Of a stretch of DNA of 5,622 nt, positions 1-3,978 are shown piece after piece. The translations under genes were made by a program, and so were the position numbers. The notes under the pieces are model-generated. The model saw only the letters and a program-made list of their open reading frames with translations, ran no database searches and was not told where the DNA came from. How positions within the stretch are numbered: the stretch's first letter is position 1; each line of letters starts with the position of its first letter. The stretch spans positions 1-5,622 of the forward strand of contig JAKCCP010000152.1 in NCBI GenBank assembly GCA_021841985.1, given 5' to 3'. Origin of the DNA: Pseudomonadota bacterium. GTDB lineage: Bacteria > Pseudomonadota > Alphaproteobacteria > Acetobacterales > Acetobacteraceae.

Positions 1-8
1 GACTTCCG

Positions 9-34
9 AAAAAGAAGCAAAAAGACTTTGCTTC
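9..34 (-). terminator. Probable intrinsic terminator of the halogenase-like gene
   Basis: Read on the minus strand, a perfect 8-bp stem (GAAGCAAA at 34-27 pairing with TTTGCTTC at 21-14, loop GTCTT) is followed at once by five T residues (13-9). It lies about 55 bases past the stop codon of the leftward gene, which fits an intrinsic terminator. The stem has only three G/C pairs of eight, so termination may be modest. On the plus strand the same hairpin is followed within two bases by TTTT (37-40 area), so it may also work for a gene entering from the left. Confidence 0.55.
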
Positions 35-49
35 CTGTTTTCTCGGAGC

Positions 50-72
50 GGGCGGTGCCGCAGGCACTGCCC
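50..72. repeat. GC-rich inverted repeat (hairpin) downstream of the halogenase-like gene
   Basis: GGGCGGTGCC (50-59) faces GGCACTGCCC (63-72) across a 3-base loop. Nine of ten pairs are Watson-Crick and the tenth is G-T on the plus strand (A/C mismatch on the minus strand). It sits between the gene's stop codon and the terminator hairpin. It lacks an adjacent T-run on the minus strand, and on the plus strand the T6 tract starts only 12 bases later. It is better read as an extra stem stabilising mRNA 3' ends, or as part of an interspersed repeat, than as a terminator on its own. Confidence 0.5.
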
Positions 73-83
73 AACGGGTAAAA

Positions 84-101
84 GTTTTTTCAAAAAAGAA
101 C
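84..101. repeat. AT-rich palindrome overlapping the stop codon of the halogenase-like gene
   Basis: T6 (85-90), a single C (91) and A6 (92-97), bounded by G (84) and GAAC (98-101), form a near-perfect palindrome in an otherwise GC-rich region. The TGA stop of the leftward gene (92-90 on the minus strand) is inside it. The GTTTTTTC/AAAAAAGAAC style resembles extragenic repeats I remember as common in Acetobacteraceae genomes. That resemblance is recollection and has not been checked here. Confidence 0.4.
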
Positions 102-1397
102 GGCTCTTTCGCCTTCTCCGCCGCCGGCGCGGAGCAGCGAGCCGTCGGGCTGGAGCTGGTAGCCGAGGCGGCGCATGGCGTTGAGCAGGTGGAACGAGGC
201 CTTGAAGGCGAGCACCGGAAGGTGAAGCCGCGGCGCGTCGAGATCGCCGGCGAGCAGCGACACCAGGCCGGCGCGCATGCCGAAACGATCCTGCGGCGCC
301 ATGAACATGTCGCGGAGAGCCGGGGTGTTGATCCGCCGGATCAGCCAGTCGAGGCCGTCGAGGGAGCGGCGCATCCGCGCCTCCGCCTGCCGCGCGAGAC
401 GCAGCCCGGCGCGCCGGTCGGCGAGCCAGGCGCTCGCGACCCCGGCGCCGAGTTCGGCGCCGCGCATCGCCAGCATGACGCCGCTCGAAAAAATCGGATC
501 GATGAAGGCGAAGGCATCGCCGATCAGGAAATATCCGTCGCCGCCGGCCGCGCGGGCGCGATAGGAATAATTGCCGGTCGCGGTGACCGCGCCCAGCGCC
601 ACCGCCGGCGCCATGCGCTGGGCGACGCTCGGGCTGGCCGCGATGCGGGCGCGAAAAAACTCCTCGATATCGGCGCCGCGGCGGCGGAACGCCGCCTGAT
701 TGCCGACGAAGCCGACGCTGGTCACGCCGTCGGGGAGCGGGATGAACCAGAACCAGCCGTTTTCGGCGAGATGGATGCTGATATACCCGTGACGCCCGTC
801 GCGATGGCAGGCGACGTTGCGGAAATGACCGAAGATCGCGGCGGTGTTGTTGTGCTTGTGGGCGGTCTTGAGACGCGCGCGGGTGGCGAGGAAGGTATCA
901 CGCCCGGAGGCGTCGAGGACGAAGCGGGGAGCGAAGTGAAGGGTTTCGCCGCCGGCGCCGATGGCGGTGATCTCGGCCGGCGCGCCTTGGGTGAGACGGG
1001 CGGCGATCACCCGCGTGTTCTGGATCCCGCGCGCGCCGCGGCGAAGCGCGTTCGCGAACAGGATGGCGTCGAAGGCGGCGCGCGGCACCTGATAGCTGTA
1101 ATCGGGCCGCGCCGCGCTGTCGCCGGACGCGAACGGGTAGGCGACGGCGCGATGATGGGCGTCGGAGACGAATTCGGCGCCCGGTTTTTTGACCCCGATC
1201 GCCGCCACTTGCGCCGCGACGCCCAGCCGCTCCAGCAAGGGGAGATTGGCGGGGAGCAGGGATTCGCCGATATGAAAGCGCGGATGCGCCGCTTTTTCGA
1301 GCATGACGACGTCATGGCCGGCCTCGGCGAGCAGAGCCGCGGCGGTGGCGCCGGCCGGACCGCCGCCGATCACCAGAATGTCGCAAGGAACGGACAC
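90..1397 (-). CDS. Flavin-dependent halogenase-like FAD oxidoreductase
   Basis: A 435-residue protein of the FAD-dependent halogenase / geranylgeranyl-reductase-like monooxygenase superfamily, probably cytoplasmic. Seen in the sequence: the N-terminal dinucleotide-binding loop GGGPAG (11-16); HPRFHIGESLLP (38-49), typical of this family; KPGAEF (71-76), which fits the K-x-G-x-x-F pattern around the catalytic lysine of halogenases; DASGRD (162-167); WFWFIP (215-220), an exact match to the halogenase WxWxIP motif; and GDAFAFIDPIFSSG (293-306), holding the FAD-binding GD and an FxxPxxSxG pattern. Its length is nearer phenol/acyl-carrier halogenases than tryptophan halogenases (over 500 residues). 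The start is GTG at 1397-1395, preceded by AAGGGG nine bases upstream. It is divergent from the GT2 gene. Halogenation is possible but unproven, because relatives in pigment clusters carry the same motifs without known halogenase activity. Family confidence is high; substrate unknown. Confidence 0.88.
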   Translation of the reverse strand: MSVPCDILVIGGGPAGATAAALLAEAGHDVVMLEKAAHPRFHIGESLLPANLPLLERLGVAAQVAAIGVKKPGAEFVSDAHHRAVAYPFASGDSAARPDYSYQVPRAAFDAILFANALRRGARGIQNTRVIAARLTQGAPAEITAIGAGGETLHFAPRFVLDASGRDTFLATRARLKTAHKHNNTAAIFGHFRNVACHRDGRHGYISIHLAENGWFWFIPLPDGVTSVGFVGNQAAFRRRGADIEEFFRARIAASPSVAQRMAPAVALGAVTATGNYSYRARAAGGDGYFLIGDAFAFIDPIFSSGVMLAMRGAELGAGVASAWLADRRAGLRLARQAEARMRRSLDGLDWLIRRINTPALRDMFMAPQDRFGMRAGLVSLLAGDLDAPRLHLPVLAFKASFHLLNAMRRLGYQLQPDGSLLRAGGGEGERAVLF

Positions 1398-1406
1398 GGA
1401 TGGTTT

Positions 1407-1412
1407 CCCCTT
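1407..1412 (-). promoter_or_regulatory. Ribosome binding site supporting the GTG start of the halogenase-like gene
   Basis: On the minus strand AAGGGG (1412-1407) stands nine bases before GTG (1397-1395). This supports the non-ATG start, which also leaves just ten residues before the GGGPAG loop, as expected. The site lies where an upstream ATG start (1400) of the GT2 gene would fall, one reason to prefer the later GT2 start. Confidence 0.6.
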
Positions 1413-1418
1413 GCAGAA

Positions 1419-1446
1419 TTGCCACCAAAGAGGCGCTCTCTATAGC
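1419..1446 (+). promoter_or_regulatory. Candidate sigma70-type promoter for the rightward genes
   Basis: TTGCCA (1419-1424, five of six matches to TTGACA) and TATAGC (1441-1446, four of six to TATAAT) are separated by 16 bases. Transcription would begin near 1453, giving a leader of about 31 bases before the ATG at 1484. This supports the shorter GT2 start. A 5-bp inverted repeat overlaps the -10 element. Seen by eye only. Confidence 0.45.
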
Positions 1447-1477
1447 GCGATCGGGCCCGGCTGCGATATCGCTCTCT
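1433..1477. promoter_or_regulatory. Palindromes and direct repeat in the divergent control region, possible operator
   Basis: Three small dyads lie in 40 bases: GCGCT-N6-AGCGC (1433-1448), CGGGCCCG (1452-1459) and GCGATATCGC (1463-1472). In addition CGCTCTCT occurs at 1434-1441 and again at 1470-1477, exactly 36 bases apart. They flank the predicted -10 element and transcription start, where a repressor could act on the GT2 gene and perhaps on the divergent gene. Short palindromes are common in GC-rich DNA, so the functional reading is inference. Confidence 0.3.
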
Positions 1478-1483
1478 CCGAAC

Positions 1484-2236
1484 ATGGCAAAAGGCACGGC
1501 AAAGGTGGTGGTGGTGATCCCGGCCCGCGAGGAGGCGGGAAGCATCGCCGCGATCGTGGCCGGCTGCCTGCCTTTCGCCGCGCGGGTGATCGTCGTCGAT
1601 GACGGCTCGGCGGATGCGACCGGCGCGCGCGCCGCGGCGGCCGGGGCGCTGGTGCTCCGCCATCCGGCGCGGCGCGGCAAAGGGGCGGCGCTGGAGACCG
1701 GCTTCGCCGCCGCCTTGGCCGCCGGCGCCGCGTTCATCGCGACCCTCGATGGCGACGGCCAGCACCGGCCGGAGGATCTGCCGCGCCTGCTCGCCGCGGC
1801 ACGGCGCGCGCCACACCGCATCGTGATCGGCTCCCGCCGGGCCAGCCGATTGCCCGCGCCGCGCAGCCGGCGGGTCGCCAATCGCGTCGCCGATTTCTGG
1901 ATCTCCTGGGCCGCGGGCCACCCGATCGCTGACAGCCAGTGCGGTTTTCGTGTCTATCCCGCGACCTTGCTGCGCGCTTTGCCGGCGCGCAGGCGCCGCC
2001 CGCGCGGCTTCGCCTTCGAGGCGGCGCTGCTGATCGAGGCGGCGCGGGCCGGCTATCGCACCATTGCCGTCGACGTGCCGGCGCTTTATGGAGGAGCGAG
2101 CCAGCGGGCCAGCCATTTCCGCCCGGTGGCGGATGTTACGAAGATTGTCCTGGTGGTCGCCGCCCGGCTGCTTGCCCGCGGGCTTTCGCCGTGGTCGCTA
2201 TGGCGGGCGCTCACCCTGCCCGAGGAGCATCTCTGA
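1484..2236 (+). CDS. GT2-family glycosyltransferase, polyprenyl-phosphate mannose/glucose synthase-like
   Basis: A 250-residue GT-A fold enzyme expected to move a sugar from a nucleotide sugar to a lipid carrier or lipid acceptor at the cytoplasmic membrane surface. Seen: VVVVIPAREEAGSI (8-21), the first strand of the family; IVVDDGSAD (36-44) for the nucleotide; GKGAALETGF (65-74); LDGDGQH (88-94), the DxD-type metal site; GSRRASR (116-122); DSQCGFRVYP (150-159), typical of dolichol-phosphate-sugar-synthase-like members; FAFEAALL (176-183); and SHFRPVADV (210-218). No C-terminal transmembrane pair follows, unlike larger DPM-type enzymes, though 219-230 is hydrophobic. An ATG at 1400 would add 28 residues, but it overlaps the divergent gene's ribosome binding site and the promoter, so 1484 is preferred despite a poor Shine-Dalgarno. 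The next gene overlaps its stop. Aryl-polyene-cluster GT2 enzymes share the DSxCGFRVYP and SHFR blocks, so a pigment or lipid acceptor is one option. Confidence 0.85.
   Translation: MAKGTAKVVVVIPAREEAGSIAAIVAGCLPFAARVIVVDDGSADATGARAAAAGALVLRHPARRGKGAALETGFAAALAAGAAFIATLDGDGQHRPEDLPRLLAAARRAPHRIVIGSRRASRLPAPRSRRVANRVADFWISWAAGHPIADSQCGFRVYPATLLRALPARRRRPRGFAFEAALLIEAARAGYRTIAVDVPALYGGASQRASHFRPVADVTKIVLVVAARLLARGLSPWSLWRALTLPEEHL
2222..2227 (+). promoter_or_regulatory. Ribosome binding site of the lipoprotein gene
   Basis: GAGGAG lies inside the last codons of the GT2 gene, eight bases before the ATG at 2236. It fixes the lipoprotein start even though the reading frame stays open upstream to 1939. 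Confidence 0.7.
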
Positions 2237-2583
2237 TGCCGCCACGCTGTCTGGTTTTGCTCGGCCTTTTGGTCGCCGCCGGCTGCTCGGTGACCACCCC
2301 CTATGAGGTGATGGCCGAGCCCTTCGCCACCACCACCGGCACCATCGAGGCGCGCCAGGCGCAGATCCGCCGCGCCGCGACCGGTCTCGGCTGGACCATC
2401 ACCGAGGATGATCCCGGCCATATGCTCGCCCATAAGGGCGATATCTCGATCCTGGTCGAATACGACCCCACCGGCTTCTCGCTGCATGAGACCAATCCGC
2501 CGGAAAATACCGACGAGATCACGCAATGGAACACCGCCGCCGAGGCGCTCGAGAAAAACATCCTCGCGCAGTCGAAAGCGTGA
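2236..2583 (+). CDS. Small predicted lipoprotein of unknown function
   Basis: A 115-residue protein with a lipoprotein signal: a short charged start (Arg4), a hydrophobic stretch (6-15) and AAGC (14-17), so Cys17 would be acylated and a mature chain of about 99 residues anchored on the periplasmic side. The mature part appears to alternate helix (36-50), strands around GHMLAH (61-66), ISILVEY (70-76) and GFSLHE (80-85), then a final helix (93-112). A helix with Gln-Ile, then LGW, a Gly-turn, an aliphatic-Glu-Tyr strand and a closing helix recalls small proteobacterial lipoproteins of no assigned role. That similarity is an impression. Its ATG overlaps the GT2 stop by one base (TGATG), implying translational coupling and a shared job, such as envelope delivery of the GT2 product. 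The open frame back to 1939 lies inside the GT2 gene in another frame and is not used. Confidence 0.75.
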   Translation: MPPRCLVLLGLLVAAGCSVTTPYEVMAEPFATTTGTIEARQAQIRRAATGLGWTITEDDPGHMLAHKGDISILVEYDPTGFSLHETNPPENTDEITQWNTAAEALEKNILAQSKA

Positions 2584-2600
2584 GGATTATACGCTAAATT
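2572..2600 (+). promoter_or_regulatory. Weak candidate promoter ahead of the UDP-glucose dehydrogenase gene
   Basis: TCGAAA (2572-2577) and TAAATT (2595-2600) lie 17 bases apart, each matching four of six consensus positions, in a locally AT-rich patch (2586-2600) at the end of the lipoprotein gene. No hairpin terminator is visible between the two genes, so read-through from the GT2 promoter is equally possible. Confidence 0.25.
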
Positions 2601-2648
2601 CACCATGGCCCGGCTAGGTTCGGCGCCGTGTCGGACGGGTTTCGCGTG

Positions 2649-2654
2649 AGGGGA
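2649..2654 (+). promoter_or_regulatory. Ribosome binding site deciding the UDP-glucose dehydrogenase start
   Basis: AGGGGA is ten bases from ATG 2665 but only one base from the in-frame GTG at 2656. The ATG is therefore the likelier start, which removes a Met-Leu-Arg extension from the protein. Confidence 0.6.
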
Positions 2655-2664
2655 AGTGCTGCGC

Positions 2665-3978
2665 ATGCGCATCGCGATGATTGGCGGCGGTTATGTCGGG
2701 CTGGTCTCGGCGGCGTGTTTCGCTGAATTCGGTGTCGAGGTCTCCGTGGTCGAGGCCGATCCCGGGCGGCTCGCGGCCTTGCATGCCGGGCGCATGCCGA
2801 TCTATGAGCCCGGGCTCGACGCGCTCGTCGCCGGCAACGTCGCCGCCGGGCGGCTCTCCTTCACCGATGATCTCGCCGCCGCCCTCGCCGGCGCCGAGGC
2901 GGTGTTCATCGCCGTCGGCACGCCGAGCCGGCGCGGCGATGGCCATGCCGATCTCACCTATGTCTATGCCGCCGCCGAGCAGGTGGCCCGCGCCTTGACC
3001 CGTCCGGCGGTGATCGTCACCAAATCGACGGTGCCGGTCGGCACCGGCCGGCGCATCGCGGCGATCCTCCGCGATGTCCGCCCCGATCTTCCCTGCGCCG
3101 TCGCCTCCAACCCGGAATTTCTCCGCGAAGGCAGCGCGATCGCCGATTTCATGCGCCCCGACCGGGTGGTGATCGGCGTCGAGGAGGAGGGGGCGCGCGA
3201 GGTGCTGCGCCAACTCTATCGCCCGCTCTACCTGATCGAGACGCCGATCGTCTTCACCAATCTGGAGTCCGCCGAACTCACCAAATACGCCGCCAATGCC
3301 TTTCTCGCGATGAAGGTCGCGTTCATCAACGAAATGGCCGATCTCGCCGAGAAGGCCGGCGCCGATGTCCATGACGTCGCGCGCGGGATCGGGCTCGATG
3401 GCCGCATCGGGCGGAAATTCCTCCACCCCGGCCCCGGCTTCGGCGGCTCCTGCTTTCCCAAGGACACGCTCGCTTTGGTCCGCATCGCCCAGGACGCCGG
3501 CGCGCCGAGCCGGCTGATCGAGACCGTGGTCGCGGTGAACGAGGCGCGCAAGGCGGGGATGGCCGGGCGCGTCATCGCCGCCTGCGGCGGCACGGTGCGC
3601 GGCAAGACCATCGCCGTCCTCGGCCTCACCTTCAAGCCCGAAACCGATGACATGCGCGATTCCCCGGCGATCCCGATCGTCTCGCGCCTGGTCGGCGATG
3701 GCGCCCATGTCCGGGTCTATGATCCGCAGGGGATGGCGCAGGCGCGAATGATGCTGCCGGACGGCGTGACCTATTGCCCGAACGCGCTCGCCGCCTTGGA
3801 GGCGGCGGAGGCGCTGGTGGTGGCGACCGAATGGAACGAGTTCCGCGCCCTCGACCCGGCGCGCCTCGCCGAGACCATGCGCGGGCGGGCGGTGATCGAT
3901 CTGCGCAATATTTTCGACCCCGCGACGCTGCGCGCGGCGGGCTTTGCCTATCACGGCATCGGCCGGCCGGGCGGTTGA
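2665..3978 (+). CDS. ugd: UDP-glucose 6-dehydrogenase
   Basis: A 437-residue cytoplasmic enzyme that oxidises UDP-glucose twice with NAD+ to UDP-glucuronate, precursor for acidic capsule, exopolysaccharide or lipopolysaccharide sugars. Full length for the bacterial family. Seen: N-terminal NAD fold with GGGYVG (7-12) and an acidic end of strand two (Glu30); YEPGL (47-51); AVGTP (83-87); STVPVGT (121-127); NPEFLREG (149-156), with the catalytic-region glutamates; ELTKYAANAF (204-213), with Lys207 and Asn211; and GFGGSCFPKD (258-267), holding the nucleophile Cys263 and Asp267. The C-terminal UDP-binding half starts near KTIAVLGLTFKPETDDMRDS (314-333). All key residues are present, so it should be active. 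UDP-mannose/UDP-ManNAc dehydrogenases are relatives, but EFLREG and GGSCFPKD with this spacing fit UDP-glucose dehydrogenase best. The following gene starts on the next base. Confidence 0.95.
   Translation: MRIAMIGGGYVGLVSAACFAEFGVEVSVVEADPGRLAALHAGRMPIYEPGLDALVAGNVAAGRLSFTDDLAAALAGAEAVFIAVGTPSRRGDGHADLTYVYAAAEQVARALTRPAVIVTKSTVPVGTGRRIAAILRDVRPDLPCAVASNPEFLREGSAIADFMRPDRVVIGVEEEGAREVLRQLYRPLYLIETPIVFTNLESAELTKYAANAFLAMKVAFINEMADLAEKAGADVHDVARGIGLDGRIGRKFLHPGPGFGGSCFPKDTLALVRIAQDAGAPSRLIETVVAVNEARKAGMAGRVIAACGGTVRGKTIAVLGLTFKPETDDMRDSPAIPIVSRLVGDGAHVRVYDPQGMAQARMMLPDGVTYCPNALAALEAAEALVVATEWNEFRALDPARLAETMRGRAVIDLRNIFDPATLRAAGFAYHGIGRPGG

Noticed and set aside
50..90. Plus-strand intrinsic terminator made of the 50-72 hairpin and the T6 tract at 85-90
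   Set aside because: Twelve bases separate the stem from the T-run, too far for a standard intrinsic terminator. Kept only as an inverted repeat.
189..1445. 418-residue plus-strand open frame opposite the halogenase-like gene
   Set aside because: It is antisense to a gene with clear family motifs, its composition is low-information (Arg/Gly/Ala/Glu-rich) with no recognisable domain, and long antisense frames are expected where third positions are almost all G/C.
1400..1483. 28-residue N-terminal extension of the GT2 gene from ATG 1400
   Set aside because: The family normally begins a few residues before the VVVVIPA strand. The extension would overlap the divergent gene's ribosome binding site and the likely promoter, and its sequence has no signal or domain character.
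1939..2235. Upstream extension of the lipoprotein frame
   Set aside because: It lies inside the GT2 gene in another frame. The signal peptide, lipobox and GAGGAG site all place the start at 2236.
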